DNA from: Phaeobacter gallaeciensis
GTDB taxonomy: Bacteria; Pseudomonadota; Alphaproteobacteria; Rhodobacterales; Rhodobacteraceae
Reading direction: 5' to 3'
DNA: 64,000 nucleotides
Assembly (NCBI RefSeq): GCF_001678945.1
Contig: NZ_CP015124.1
Coordinates: forward strand, 3,324,001 to 3,388,000
Shown: in pieces, positions 20,665 through 29,308 of the stretch
How positions within the stretch are numbered: the first letter of the stretch is position 1
Layout of the letters: each line of letters begins with the position of its first letter
Translations under genes and position numbers: made by a program
The notes under the pieces: model-generated
Databases searched by the model: none
What the model was told of the DNA's origin: nothing
What the model saw: the letters and a program-made list of their open reading frames with translations, nothing else

Positions 20665-21015
20665 ATGAAAAGACTGCGAAACCCGCGCACCGGGATTGAT
20701 CAGGGCGATCTTGTGGTGTTTTCCGAGTTCGACAGCGGCGGCAGCATGTGGACAGGGGAGGGCGCCCGGGAGCGGCGCAAGACCGTGCGGTTTTCCGAAG
20801 CCTTTGCCCGCCCGCCCGCGGTGCAAGTGTCGATGTCGATGTGGGACATGGATACCTCGGCTGCCGTGCGGGCCGAACTGGTAGCCGAGAATATAACCGC
20901 CACCGGGTTTGATGTGGTGTTTCGCACGTGGGCCGACAGCCGCGTGGCGCGGGTACGGGCAGCTTGGATGGCCATTGGCGATATGCCGTTCGAGGATGAC
21001 TGGGTGGTGGACTGA
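20665..21015 (+). CDS. H-type lectin domain protein
   Basis: 116 residues from the ATG at 20665 (GGAGG about 11 bases upstream). Residues ~40-105 match the H-type lectin pattern: a strand with FSEAFARPPAVQVSMSMWDMD, then ENITATGFDVVFRTWADS, ending in the conserved VRAAWMAIG. The domain is known from snail agglutinin and discoidin, where it binds GalNAc-type sugars. Here it has no signal peptide or membrane segment, so its location is unclear. It stands alone behind the ATP synthase terminator and is convergent with prs. Confidence 0.72.
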   Translation: MKRLRNPRTGIDQGDLVVFSEFDSGGSMWTGEGARERRKTVRFSEAFARPPAVQVSMSMWDMDTSAAVRAELVAENITATGFDVVFRTWADSRVARVRAAWMAIGDMPFEDDWVVD

Positions 21016-21060
21016 CCGGCCTCTGAGCGCAGCTCTGCTGAGCACATCCCGGTAATCAAA

Positions 21061-21095
21061 CGGCCCCGGCGAAGATCTCGCACGGGGCCGGTGTT
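21061..21095. terminator. hairpin between lectin gene and prs, likely bidirectional
   Basis: CGGCCCC (21061-21067) pairs with GGGGCCG (21084-21090) and is followed by short T-rich stretches on both strands (TGTTATTT on plus, GTTTGATT on minus). It sits between two convergent genes, where a shared terminator is expected. Confidence 0.6.
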
Positions 21096-21139
21096 ATTTC
21101 GGACTTCCGGTCGCTGCACCCAGCGGGGCGCGCAGGCCG

Positions 21140-22159
21140 TCAGACGTGGCTGTAAAGCGACTCGTAGATCGGGATCAGGGTCTTGTCTTCGAACAGCGAC
21201 GAGACCGAAGTTCCGTGCCAGATGTTGAGGATCGCCTGCGTGAATAGGGGCGCGGTCGGCAGGATACGGATGTTCGGCGCGGCCGAAACTGCCTCGGTCG
21301 GCTGGATGGTGTCTGTCAGAACCAGCGATTTCATCACGGAGTTGGTGACGCGCTCTACTGCCGGGCCGCTCATGACGCCGTGGGTGATATAGGCGTGTAC
21401 CTCGCGCGCACCATTGTCGAGCAGCACCTGTGCCGCCTTGCAGAGCGTGCCGGCAGTGTCGCACATGTCGTCGACGATCAGGCAGATCTTGTCCGTCACA
21501 TCCCCGATTACGGTCATCTCGGCCACTTCACCGGGCTTTTCACGGCGTTTGTCGACGATCGACAGGGGGGCATTGATGCGTTTCGCCAGCTCGCGGGCGC
21601 GGGCCACACCGCCGACGTCGGGCGACACGACCATCAGATCGGCCATGTTGTCCTTGAACTGGTGCTTCACATCCAGCGCAAAGATCGGCGAGGCATAGAG
21701 GTTGTCCACGGGAATATCGAAGAAGCCCTGGATCTGCGCCGCGTGCAGGTCCATGGTCAGGATCCGCTCGATCCCGGCGCCGGTCAGCATGTTGGCCACC
21801 AGTTTGGCCGAGATCGGCGTGCGGGCCTTGGTGCGGCGGTCCTGCCGGGCATAGCCGAAGTAGGGGATCACAGCGGTGGTTCGGCGGGCCGAAGAGCGGC
21901 GCAGCGCATCCGAGATGATCAGCAGCTCCATCAGGTTGTCATTGGCCGGGTTCGAGGTCGGCTGAATGATGAACATATCCTCGCCACGGACGTTCTCGTA
22001 GACTTCTACGAAGATCTCTCCGTCGTTGAACCGCTCGACACGGGCATCCACCAGCCCCTGATCGACGCCGCGGTGCATGCTCATGCGGCGGGCAATGGAA
22101 TTGGCGAGCGGGAGGTTGGCGTTCCCAGCGATAAGCTTGGGTTCGTTCATGGTCGGCAT
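21140..22159 (-). CDS. prs: ribose-phosphate pyrophosphokinase (PRPP synthase)
   Basis: 339 residues, slightly longer than typical class I enzymes because of N- and C-terminal additions. Seen are the ATP-binding [10 protein letters not shown] region, [10 protein letters not shown], the [12 protein letters not shown] metal site and the PRPP-binding loop [12 protein letters not shown]. The ATG at 22159 has a GGGGAT site upstream; a second ATG at 22150 (MNEPKLIAG) is possible. Prs makes PRPP for purines, pyrimidines, histidine and tryptophan. Alone on the minus strand; divergent from the isomerase gene at 22267. Confidence 0.97.
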   Translation of the reverse strand: MPTMNEPKLIAGNANLPLANSIARRMSMHRGVDQGLVDARVERFNDGEIFVEVYENVRGEDMFIIQPTSNPANDNLMELLIISDALRRSSARRTTAVIPYFGYARQDRRTKARTPISAKLVANMLTGAGIERILTMDLHAAQIQGFFDIPVDNLYASPIFALDVKHQFKDNMADLMVVSPDVGGVARARELAKRINAPLSIVDKRREKPGEVAEMTVIGDVTDKICLIVDDMCDTAGTLCKAAQVLLDNGAREVHAYITHGVMSGPAVERVTNSVMKSLVLTDTIQPTEAVSAAPNIRILPTAPLFTQAILNIWHGTSVSSLFEDKTLIPIYESLYSHV

Positions 22160-22266
22160 TGGCTGATATCCCCGGGCAGCAACGGCAATGTGTCAGATTC
22201 GTGATATTGAACCCCGCTTAGCATGCGCCTAGGTTCCAGCCTAGTTCAAAGCCGGAGAAAAGCGAC

Positions 22267-22860
22267 ATGGCAACAATTGATTTCTACTTCTCGACCCTGT
22301 CCCCTTACACATATCTTGCGGGAAACAGGCTCGAGCAGCTTGCCGCCGCGCATGATGCACAAATTACGTACAAACCGTTCGATATTCAGACGCTTTTCCC
22401 GCGCACCGGCGGCACCGCTCCGAAGGACCGTCATCCGGCCCGCCAGGAATACCGCCTGATCGAGATGGAGCGTCAGGCCAAGAAGCTGGACCTGCCGATC
22501 AACCTGAAGCCCGCACATTGGCCCACCAATGCGGCGCCGTCCTCCTATGCGATCATCGCAGCGCAGAACGCAGGGGGCGGTGATCTGGGTACCCTGGTGC
22601 AGAGCATTCTGCGCGCCTGCTGGGCCGAGGAAAAGGACATCGCCGAGGATGCCGTGATCCGCGAGTGCCTGACGGCGGCGGGGTTTGATGCCTCTTTGGC
22701 AGACAGTGGCCTTCTGGCGGGCGCTGAGACGTACGGTCAGAACCTTGAAGACGCGGTTTCCGCTGGTGTTTTCGGTGCACCCTTCTATGTCACCGGTGAT
22801 GGCGCCAAGTTCTGGGGCCAGGACCGGCTGGATGATCTGGACCGGCACCTGTCGGAGTAA
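22267..22860 (+). CDS. 2-hydroxychromene-2-carboxylate isomerase family (DsbA-like fold)
   Basis: 197 residues. The N-terminus IDFYFSTLSPYTYLAGNRLE has the Ser-containing active site of the kappa-GST/HCCA isomerase group instead of CxxC. VFGAPFYVTGDGAKFWGQDRLD is the family's C-terminal thioredoxin-fold signature. The naphthalene-pathway enzyme of this family uses glutathione, but no other aromatic-catabolism gene is nearby, so the substrate here is unknown. The alpha/beta hydrolase begins seven bases after its stop, indicating an operon. Confidence 0.85.
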   Translation: MATIDFYFSTLSPYTYLAGNRLEQLAAAHDAQITYKPFDIQTLFPRTGGTAPKDRHPARQEYRLIEMERQAKKLDLPINLKPAHWPTNAAPSSYAIIAAQNAGGGDLGTLVQSILRACWAEEKDIAEDAVIRECLTAAGFDASLADSGLLAGAETYGQNLEDAVSAGVFGAPFYVTGDGAKFWGQDRLDDLDRHLSE

Positions 22861-22867
22861 GCCCTGG

Positions 22868-23713
22868 ATGAAAGATCTGCCGCACGACCTGCCACAACCG
22901 GTATTCTCCCGCAGTTTCGGGGAGGGGCCCCGCCAGATGCTGGCGGTGCACTGCTCGCTGGCGCATTCCGGGACCTGGCGCGGTCTGTGCGAGGCACTGG
23001 AAGGGGCCGTGACCATCACGGCCTTTGACATGCTGTCCCATGGTCGCAGCCCGGATTGGGACCGGCAGGGTGACTATCAGGATCGCAACACGGCGGCAGG
23101 TCTGTCGCTGATGCCAAAGGGCCAGCCGATCGATCTGATTGGTCATTCCTTTGGCGCCACAGTGGCGCTGCGTATGGCGCTGGCCCGGCCGGACCAGGTG
23201 CGCAGCCTGACCCTGATCGAGCCGGTTCTGTTCCGGGTCGCGCTGGAGGATGATCCGGAAATGAGCACCCGGGTTCAGGAGGAGAACAGGCCCTTCCTGG
23301 ACGCTTATGAGGCCGGGGACGAGGCGCTGGCGGCGCGGTTGTTCAACCGAAGCTGGAGCTCGGGCGCGCCGCGCTGGCCGGATCTGCCCGAGACCACCCG
23401 CGCAGCGATGACGCGGGCCATCCATATCGTTCCGGCCTGTGACGGGGCGGTCTACCAGGACCGGCCTGGCGTTCTGGCGCCGGGCGTTCTTGAGGCGGTC
23501 GATCTGCCGGTCCTGCTGCTGCGCGGCAGTGAAACCAACCCTATCATCGGCGTGGTCAACGACGGTCTGCTGCGCCGTCTGCCCAACGCCCGATCTGGGG
23601 TGATCGCGGGCGCCGGGCATATGGTGTCGATCACCCATCCTGTCGAAACTGCAGCCGCGATTCGTGACTTTTGGAGCGATACAGACCGCGAAACGGCGCC
23701 GGAAGGCCGTTAG
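22868..23713 (+). CDS. alpha/beta hydrolase
   Basis: 281 residues from the ATG at 22868. The nucleophile elbow GHSFGA gives the catalytic Ser, and AGHMVSITHP near the C-terminus supplies the catalytic His. HCSLAHSGTWRGL marks the oxyanion-hole strand. No signal peptide, so cytosolic. It is co-transcribed with the preceding thioredoxin-fold isomerase. The pair might act on the same small molecule; this is inference from adjacency. It ends 16 bases before the convergent NTF2-like gene. Confidence 0.87.
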   Translation: MKDLPHDLPQPVFSRSFGEGPRQMLAVHCSLAHSGTWRGLCEALEGAVTITAFDMLSHGRSPDWDRQGDYQDRNTAAGLSLMPKGQPIDLIGHSFGATVALRMALARPDQVRSLTLIEPVLFRVALEDDPEMSTRVQEENRPFLDAYEAGDEALAARLFNRSWSSGAPRWPDLPETTRAAMTRAIHIVPACDGAVYQDRPGVLAPGVLEAVDLPVLLLRGSETNPIIGVVNDGLLRRLPNARSGVIAGAGHMVSITHPVETAAAIRDFWSDTDRETAPEGR

Positions 23714-23729
23714 GACCTCCCGGTTTTTA

Positions 23730-24155
23730 TCACAATGTGGTGATTGTGGTGACGGTCTCTCTGAAGAAATCGAGCTTCCCGGCCTCCTCGTGAGAGGTGA
23801 TATAGGTGAGGCTGCGCACCATACCGTCCCGCACGCCGTAGAAGAACTCCTGCTCAAAACGCGTCATCGCCCAGCCATTGCCGAGCGGCGTGGTGGAGAG
23901 GTCAAGAATACGCGTGCCCTTGGGGAAGACCTCGGTCCCGAGCCGGGCCAGCAGGCCGCCAAGCTCACCCATGCCATTTGCCTGCTGCCAACTGGTGTCG
24001 GCCTCCTCCTTGTAGTGATCGATACGGAAATCAATGTCCTCGGCCAGAAGTCCGAGGATTGCAGGATCCGCAGCCTCGAACAGGCGCAGGACCTGATCAA
24101 TCACAGGGCCCTGAGATTGATCATTTGATGGCGGGGTGCCCGTCTGGATGTTCAT
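23730..24155 (-). CDS. SnoaL/NTF2-like family protein
   Basis: 141 residues from the ATG at 24155, six bases behind GGAGC; a GTG at 24167 is too close to that site. The sequence starts with a helix QVLRLFEAADPAILGLLAEDID and continues with the RIDHYKEEADTSW and WAMTRFEQEFFYGVRDGM strands typical of the NTF2-like cone fold. Such proteins are enzymes or ligand binders; nothing fixes the role here. It is divergent from the LysR gene at 24254, which probably controls it. Confidence 0.72.
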   Translation of the reverse strand: MNIQTGTPPSNDQSQGPVIDQVLRLFEAADPAILGLLAEDIDFRIDHYKEEADTSWQQANGMGELGGLLARLGTEVFPKGTRILDLSTTPLGNGWAMTRFEQEFFYGVRDGMVRSLTYITSHEEAGKLDFFRETVTTITTL

Positions 24156-24212
24156 GGTAAGCTCCACTTTCTTGCTGATGTAACGAGTGGGGTCTTTCTG
24201 GCAGACCGTAGG

Positions 24213-24251
24213 CCTATAGGTAATTGCTGGATCGGCTATCCATGGTATAGC
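24213..24251. promoter_or_regulatory. paired dyads between NTF2-like and LysR genes (operator candidate)
   Basis: Two dyads with a common CTATAG-like half-site: the palindrome CCTATAGG (24213-24220) and GCTAT, seven bases, ATAGC (24235-24251). The second ends two bases before the LysR start codon. LysR proteins usually bind T-N11-A dyads in such divergent gaps and repress themselves. Identification is by symmetry only. Confidence 0.45.
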
Positions 24252-24253
24252 TG

Positions 24254-25105
24254 ATGCCTATGAATGATCTTGCGCCACTCAGGTATTTTCGCTCCGCTTA
24301 TGAAACCGGAACCTTCAGCGCGGCGGCGCGGCTGAACGAGGTGCGCCAGCCGTCGGTCTCTGCCGCCATTGCCCGGCTGGAGGCGCATTACGGGGGGCCG
24401 TTGTTTCACAGGGGCGCTGCGGGGCTGGTGCCGACGGATCTGGGCCGTGAGCTGTACCAGATGGCAGGGGTGGTGTTGAACAGCCTCAACCAGATGGAGG
24501 ATCGGCTGGCCCGGCGGGTGCGGCCCGTGCTGCGTCTCTATTGCTTTGCGGATGTGCTGACTTCGCCCTTTGAACAGGGGCTACGGGCAATCACCCGGGA
24601 TGCGGAGGGCGCGGTGCTGCAGTTCACTGACGATGCGGCACTTGCCGATGTAGTGCTTTGCGCCGAAGACTGCGCGCCGCAGGGCATGCCGTTCCGATCT
24701 TTGTGGGAAGAAGGCTATGGCGTGGCCCTGCCTGTCGGGCACGCGCTGAGCCGGGAGGCCGAACTGAGCCTCGCGGATCTGGCTGAGGTGTCCATGATCG
24801 CGCGTCCCTATTGCCCCTCGGCAGATCTGTTCGGCGGGGTTCTGCAGGATCCTGACCCGGAAAAGGCTCTGCCTGTTGCGGCCAAGGCCATGCACGATGC
24901 CCAACTGCTGGATCTGGTCGCTGCCGGGCTGGGTGTGGCGCTGGTGCCGATGTCCCATGGCCGTGCTTCGCAGCGGATCGTGGTGCGCCCGCTGCGTGAC
25001 GCCAAGGATGTGCGCCGCCGGATGGGGATTGCCCATAGGCGGACCAGCTTTGCCGCAGGGGCGGCAGATCGGCTGGCCTCGGCGCTGACAGGGCAGGGCG
25101 CCTGA
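24254..25105 (+). CDS. LysR family transcriptional regulator
   Basis: 283 residues. The N-terminal winged helix is standard (LRYFRSAYETGTFSAAARL, VRQPSVSAAIARLEAHYGG, LFHRGAAGLVPTDLG). The C-terminal effector domain starts near residue 90. A second ATG lies two codons in. It is divergent from the NTF2-like gene across a ~100-base gap with two dyads. Effector unknown. The gene is convergent with the threonine aldolase gene. Confidence 0.92.
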   Translation: MPMNDLAPLRYFRSAYETGTFSAAARLNEVRQPSVSAAIARLEAHYGGPLFHRGAAGLVPTDLGRELYQMAGVVLNSLNQMEDRLARRVRPVLRLYCFADVLTSPFEQGLRAITRDAEGAVLQFTDDAALADVVLCAEDCAPQGMPFRSLWEEGYGVALPVGHALSREAELSLADLAEVSMIARPYCPSADLFGGVLQDPDPEKALPVAAKAMHDAQLLDLVAAGLGVALVPMSHGRASQRIVVRPLRDAKDVRRRMGIAHRRTSFAAGAADRLASALTGQGA

Positions 25106-25118
25106 GGCGCAGGTCAGA

Positions 25119-26150
25119 TTACAGAAGGTTCAGAAAGGCGGTAATCTCGTCCCGACTGATCGACCAGTCGCAGACGAAGCGTGCGGTTACCATTTCATCC
25201 TCGGGACCATTCAGCGGGCCATCCCACAGGTGATAGACCGCGCCTGCATCCAGCAACCGCTGGTGAGTGGCGCGGGGCAAGGCGGCAAAGACCATATTGG
25301 CCTGCGGCATCTCCAGCGTGGCACCTGCGGCCTGCAACCCGTCTGCCAGGAAGGCGCAGGAATCATTGGCAGCCTGCGCGCTGGATAGCCAGAGATCATC
25401 GCGCAGATAGGCCAGCATCTGCGCCGAAAGATAGCGGTGTTTGGAGAACAGATGCGCCCCGCGTTTGCGGCGCAATTCGAATTCCCAGGCGTGTTTGGGA
25501 TCAAAGAAAATCACCGCTTCGACGCCCATCAGCCCGTTCTTGGTGCCGCCAAAGGACACCACATCGATCCCCGCTTTCCAGGTCATGTCCGCAGGCGAGC
25601 ATTTCAGCGACACCAGCGCGTTGGTGAAACGCGCGCCATCCAGATGCACCGGCAGGTCATAGTCCTTGGCCACGGCGCAGAGGGCGGAGAGTTCATCGGT
25701 GGTATAGACAGATCCGCGTTCGGTGACTTGTGTGATGGAGACCGGGCCGCGTTGCGGTCCGTGCACGCCGCGCACTTCCTCACCTGCGATGCTCTGGCGC
25801 AGGGCCTCGGCACTCATCTTGTCGCCGCCCGGCACCAGCGTCAGCTTGGCGCCACCGGTATAGAATTCCGGGGCGTTGCATTCATCCTCGTGGATATGGG
25901 CCACGGGGCTGCAAAAGATCGTCTGAAAGGGCTGCGATAGCGTTGCCAGCGCAAGGGAGTTGGCAGCGGTGCCGGTGGCGACAAGATAGATCGCTGCCTC
26001 GGGAGCTTCGAAGATATCGCGCAGGCGGTGGCGCACCGCCTCCATCTGAGCATCGGCGCCATAGCCCATGGCATAGCCCATGTTTGCCTCTGTCAACGCC
26101 TCCAGAACCTCGGGGTGCACAGGGCCGGAATTGTCAGAGGCGAAAAACAT
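25119..26150 (-). CDS. ltaE: low-specificity L-threonine aldolase
   Basis: 343 residues. Fold-type I PLP enzyme with FASDNSGPVHPEV at the start, HIHEDECNAPEF, VHLDGARFTNAL (the PLP-contacting Asp) and the lysine-bearing SFGGTKNGLMG. It splits threonine or allo-threonine into glycine and acetaldehyde. Its ATG shares one base with the stop of the preceding YcgN-like gene, so it is the last gene of ribF-ycgN-ltaE. No odd features. Confidence 0.9.
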   Translation of the reverse strand: MFFASDNSGPVHPEVLEALTEANMGYAMGYGADAQMEAVRHRLRDIFEAPEAAIYLVATGTAANSLALATLSQPFQTIFCSPVAHIHEDECNAPEFYTGGAKLTLVPGGDKMSAEALRQSIAGEEVRGVHGPQRGPVSITQVTERGSVYTTDELSALCAVAKDYDLPVHLDGARFTNALVSLKCSPADMTWKAGIDVVSFGGTKNGLMGVEAVIFFDPKHAWEFELRRKRGAHLFSKHRYLSAQMLAYLRDDLWLSSAQAANDSCAFLADGLQAAGATLEMPQANMVFAALPRATHQRLLDAGAVYHLWDGPLNGPEDEMVTARFVCDWSISRDEITAFLNLL

Positions 26151-26623
26151 CAGATGGGCTCCTCGATGATATGGTCTTCCCAGTCTTCTTCGGGGGTGTC
26201 GAATTCGGAAACGGTCATGCCCTGTACGGATACGCCCGCCTCATGCACGCTGTGCGGGCTGCCGGTTTCCAGCGGGTGCCACGCGGGCAGCGGTTTGCCC
26301 TCCCACAACAGGCGATAGGCGCAGGTCTGCGGCATCCAATAGGCGTGGGTGTCCAGATTGTCCGGCTTCAGCACGATACATTCGGGAATGAACTGGTGGC
26401 GGTTCTCGTAATGGGCGCAACGGCAGGTCTGATCGTCCAGCAGGCGGCAGGCCACGCGGGTGAGGGCGACTTCACCGGTGTCTTCGTCTTCCAGCTTGTT
26501 GAGGCAGCATTTGCCGCAACCATCGCACAGCGCCTCCCATTCCTTCTGAGACAGCTTTTCGAGCGGCTTTTTCTCCCAAAAGCGCGGGGTCAGGCCGGAG
26601 CGTTCGATACCAGATCGTTTCAT
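26150..26623 (-). CDS. YcgN / UPF0260 family cysteine-cluster protein
   Basis: 157 residues from the ATG at 26623, which overlaps the ribF stop as ATGA. The cysteine pattern CDGCGKCCLNK, CRLLDDQTCRCAHY, PECIVL and PQTCAYR is that of the UPF0260/YkgJ-type family, thought to bind a metal or Fe-S cluster. Function is not established. The tight coupling on both sides (four bases with ribF, one base with ltaE) suggests dependence on ribF expression. Confidence 0.88.
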   Translation of the reverse strand: MKRSGIERSGLTPRFWEKKPLEKLSQKEWEALCDGCGKCCLNKLEDEDTGEVALTRVACRLLDDQTCRCAHYENRHQFIPECIVLKPDNLDTHAYWMPQTCAYRLLWEGKPLPAWHPLETGSPHSVHEAGVSVQGMTVSEFDTPEEDWEDHIIEEPI

Positions 26624-27552
26624 GCGTTTGCCAGTATGTCGCGGGCCTTGGCGCAATCGGCGTCCATCTGCGCGATCAGCCCCTCCAGCCCGTCAAAGGT
26701 CATTTCGGGGCGCAGGTACTCCACCAGCCCCACGGACAGGGTCGCTCCATAAAGATCACCGGTGAAGTCGAACAGGAAGGTTTCGATGTTGGGATGATCG
26801 CCATCGAACATTGGGCGCACCCCGACCGAAGCGGCGCCGTGGTAGCTGCCCTTGTGCGGGCCATCCAGCACATCGACCAGCACCGCATACACGCCGAATG
26901 CGGGTGGGTGCAGCCCATCAATGGACATGTTTGCAGTGGGGAAGCCCAGATCGCGGCCGCGTTGTTCGCCGCCGATCACGGTGCCTTCGATGCGGTGCCA
27001 GTGCCCCAGCATCGCCGCGGCGTCGCGAGGGCGGCCATCGCTCAGCGCCTGGCGGATCGCGGTCGAGGAGACGGTATGTTCGGAGTACTCCATCAGCGGC
27101 GCGATGGTGACGCCAAAGCCCAGATCCTTTCCAAAGCGGATCAGATCCTCGGCGGTGCCGGCGCGCCCCTTGCCGAAACAGAAATCGGCGCCCACCACCA
27201 CGTGTTTCAGACCCAGACCTTCGGCCAGTACCTTGCTTGCAAAATCTTCCGGGGTCAGCCCGGACAGGGCGGCGTTGAAATTCAGCTGATAGAGCTTGTC
27301 CACGCCGAGTTTTTCCAGCCGCGATGCGCGCGCGGCGGCGGACATCAGGCGAAAGGGCGGCGCGGCGGGGGCAAAGAATTCGCGCGGATGCGGTTCAAAT
27401 GTGACCACGCCCAGAGGGGCCTCCGGCGCCGCCTTGCGGGCCAGATCGATGACCGAGCGGTGACCGCGGTGAACGCCGTCGAAATTTCCGATCGCGGCAG
27501 AGGCGCCGCGATCCCGCTCTTCTACAAACTGATAGTCACGGATGATGCGCAT
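26620..27552 (-). CDS. ribF: bifunctional riboflavin kinase / FAD synthetase
   Basis: 310 residues, normal length. The N-terminal FAD synthetase domain starts with AAIGNFDGVHRGHRSVI (nucleotidyltransferase GxFDGxHxGH motif). The C-terminal kinase domain has GRDLGFPTANMSIDG and VGVRPMFDGDHPNIETFLFDF. It converts riboflavin to FMN and FAD. It is first in an operon with the YcgN-like and threonine aldolase genes. I see no FMN riboswitch upstream in the 75-base gap to the MaoC gene. Confidence 0.96.
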   Translation of the reverse strand: MRIIRDYQFVEERDRGASAAIGNFDGVHRGHRSVIDLARKAAPEAPLGVVTFEPHPREFFAPAAPPFRLMSAAARASRLEKLGVDKLYQLNFNAALSGLTPEDFASKVLAEGLGLKHVVVGADFCFGKGRAGTAEDLIRFGKDLGFGVTIAPLMEYSEHTVSSTAIRQALSDGRPRDAAAMLGHWHRIEGTVIGGEQRGRDLGFPTANMSIDGLHPPAFGVYAVLVDVLDGPHKGSYHGAASVGVRPMFDGDHPNIETFLFDFTGDLYGATLSVGLVEYLRPEMTFDGLEGLIAQMDADCAKARDILANA

Positions 27553-27627
27553 GGCGCCTGCCTAGCGCCCTGTGGCGGGGCTTGCAAGCGCGCGATGTGC
27601 TGCCGTTGCGGACAGGGCCGCGCCTGA

Positions 27628-28071
27628 TCAGTCGAACTTGCGCGAGGGCGCCATCACCATGGCTTCGCCGACCAGAACCTTCTTGCCATCGACCATGCAG
27701 CGGCAATCGAGTTTGACCCGGCGTTTGTCGATCTGGATGTCGGTCACTTCGACCTCGGCCAGCACCATGTCGCCGGGGCGCACAGGGGCGAGGAATTTGA
27801 GTGATTGGCTCATGTAGATGGTGCCATGGCCGGGCAGCTGCTCCCCGATGACGGCGGAAATCAGACCGGCGGTCAGCATCCCATGGGCAATACGGCCTTC
27901 AAAGATAGTGTCGCGGGCATAATCGTCATCCATATGCACCGGGTTATGGTCGGTCGAGACATCGGCGAACTTCTGGATGTCCTCATCCGTCACCACCTTC
28001 CGCAGGTAGCGGACCATGCCCATTTCAATGTCTTCGATGCAGATGGTTCCGCGTGGCAGGTTATCCAACAT
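27628..28071 (-). CDS. MaoC-like (R)-enoyl-CoA hydratase
   Basis: 147 residues with a single hotdog fold. The hydratase-2 catalytic motif is intact: DHNPVHMDDDYA supplies the Asp and His, and FEGRIAHGMLTAGLISAV is the following helix. YMSQSLKFLAPVRPGDMV and the VKLDCRCMVDGKKVLVGEAMV strands complete the fold. It resembles PhaJ-type enzymes that hydrate crotonyl-CoA and related substrates. No polyhydroxyalkanoate genes are nearby, so the pathway is open. Confidence 0.87.
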   Translation of the reverse strand: MLDNLPRGTICIEDIEMGMVRYLRKVVTDEDIQKFADVSTDHNPVHMDDDYARDTIFEGRIAHGMLTAGLISAVIGEQLPGHGTIYMSQSLKFLAPVRPGDMVLAEVEVTDIQIDKRRVKLDCRCMVDGKKVLVGEAMVMAPSRKFD

Positions 28072-28186
28072 GCGCCCCTCCGGGTTGACTGGCTCGGGTA
28101 GATGCCTTTGAAATTTTTGGACGCATGGGCGCCCTGTTCTGCAACTTTATTACTTTGCAGTTGCAGAAAATCAAGGCTTTTCTGAT

Positions 28187-29062
28187 CTACCGCAGGCGAC
28201 CGATGGTAAAGGTCGGTGCGCTGTTTTCCTTGGTCAGGTATGCGGTTAGCGCCTTTGGTTCCGGCTGGTGCGACGTTTTGGTTTCCGATGCCGCAAGCCC
28301 GCCCGAGATGAAGAGGGAATCAATTCCTTCCCCCATGGCGCCCGAAATATCGGTGTGTGGGCCGTCGCCGATAGCCAGAATATCGCCATCGGCAATGTCC
28401 TGTCCCAGCTCTGCCAGGCGGCGGCGGGCCAGGTCATAGATCGGCGGATGCGGTTTGCCGAAGTACAGGCTTTCCCCTCCCATTTCCGTGTAAAGCCGCG
28501 CCAGCGCCCCGGCGCACCATTCCCGGGTCTCGCCACGATCCACCACGATATCCGGATTGGCACAGAGGAGCTTCATGCCCTTCTGCTTGGCAAAAAGGAA
28601 ATCAGCCCGGTTCACGTCGGGGTCGGCCATGGGATCAAAGGGGCCACAGCAGACGATGCCGGTTGCCTCCTGCAGCGGGACGCGGGTGATCTCTACGGGA
28701 GAGTCGATCACATTGAGAGGTTCAAAGAACCCCGCATCGCGTTGCCATTCCCCCATGAAATACACCTTCTCCCCAACGGCTCCGGTGAACATCGCGGCCC
28801 GCGCGGAATCGCCGGATGTCGCGATGGTGTCATAGGCGTCCTGCGGCACGCCGAATTGCGCCAGCTGCTCAGCCACACCAGCCCGCGGTTTCGGAGAGTT
28901 GGTGAGCAGCACCACAATGCCGCCGCGCTGGCGGTAGGCCTGAAGGGCGGCAACGGCTTCGGGGTAGGCGGTGATGCCGTTGTGCACACAGCCCCAAAGG
29001 TCCACGAACAGGGCCCGGTACGGATCGGAAACCTCGGCAAGCGTTTCGATGATGCGGGTCAT
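28187..29062 (-). CDS. HAD superfamily hydrolase, TIGR01459 family
   Basis: 291 residues from the ATG at 29062, preceded by AGGAAAGGAC; an upstream ATG at 29101 is less favoured. HAD motif I is LFVDLWGCVHNG, where the second Asp of DxD is replaced by Trp, and motif II is LLTNSPKP. The Lys motif lies in YFGKPHPPIYD and motif IV in AIGDGPHTDISGA. The DLWG variant is typical of the TIGR01459 subgroup, so the missing second Asp is a family trait. It is probably a phosphatase of unknown substrate. Confidence 0.85.
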   Translation of the reverse strand: MTRIIETLAEVSDPYRALFVDLWGCVHNGITAYPEAVAALQAYRQRGGIVVLLTNSPKPRAGVAEQLAQFGVPQDAYDTIATSGDSARAAMFTGAVGEKVYFMGEWQRDAGFFEPLNVIDSPVEITRVPLQEATGIVCCGPFDPMADPDVNRADFLFAKQKGMKLLCANPDIVVDRGETREWCAGALARLYTEMGGESLYFGKPHPPIYDLARRRLAELGQDIADGDILAIGDGPHTDISGAMGEGIDSLFISGGLAASETKTSHQPEPKALTAYLTKENSAPTFTIGRLR

Positions 29063-29237
29063 GATCGGGTCCTTTCCTCTGTGAACCTGCGGGCGCGGCA
29101 ATACGGCGCCAGATATGCCCGAGTTCCCATCCCCACGCCAGCTTGAATTCCCCGTGCCCTGTGCGGCGGGTTTCGGCGCAAGACAGGACCTGGTGGCGAG
29201 TCTTCGCCTAGGCGGAGCAAGATGTGGGTGGGTAGGG

Positions 29238-29270
29238 GTTTATTAAACATTCTAAAAACACAATGTGTTT
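29238..29270 (+). promoter_or_regulatory. two palindromes in an AT-rich patch before the Gly-rich gene
   Basis: GTTTA-T-TAAAC (29238-29248) and AAACACA-A-TGTGTTT (29256-29270) are both perfect. They lie in an AT-rich island 40-70 bases before the ATG at 29309, where a promoter is expected. This is unlike the surrounding GC-rich sequence and fits an operator pair. Confidence 0.45.
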
Positions 29271-29308
29271 GCGTGCGAACACGACAAGTGATCTGAAAAG
29301 GCATAGCA

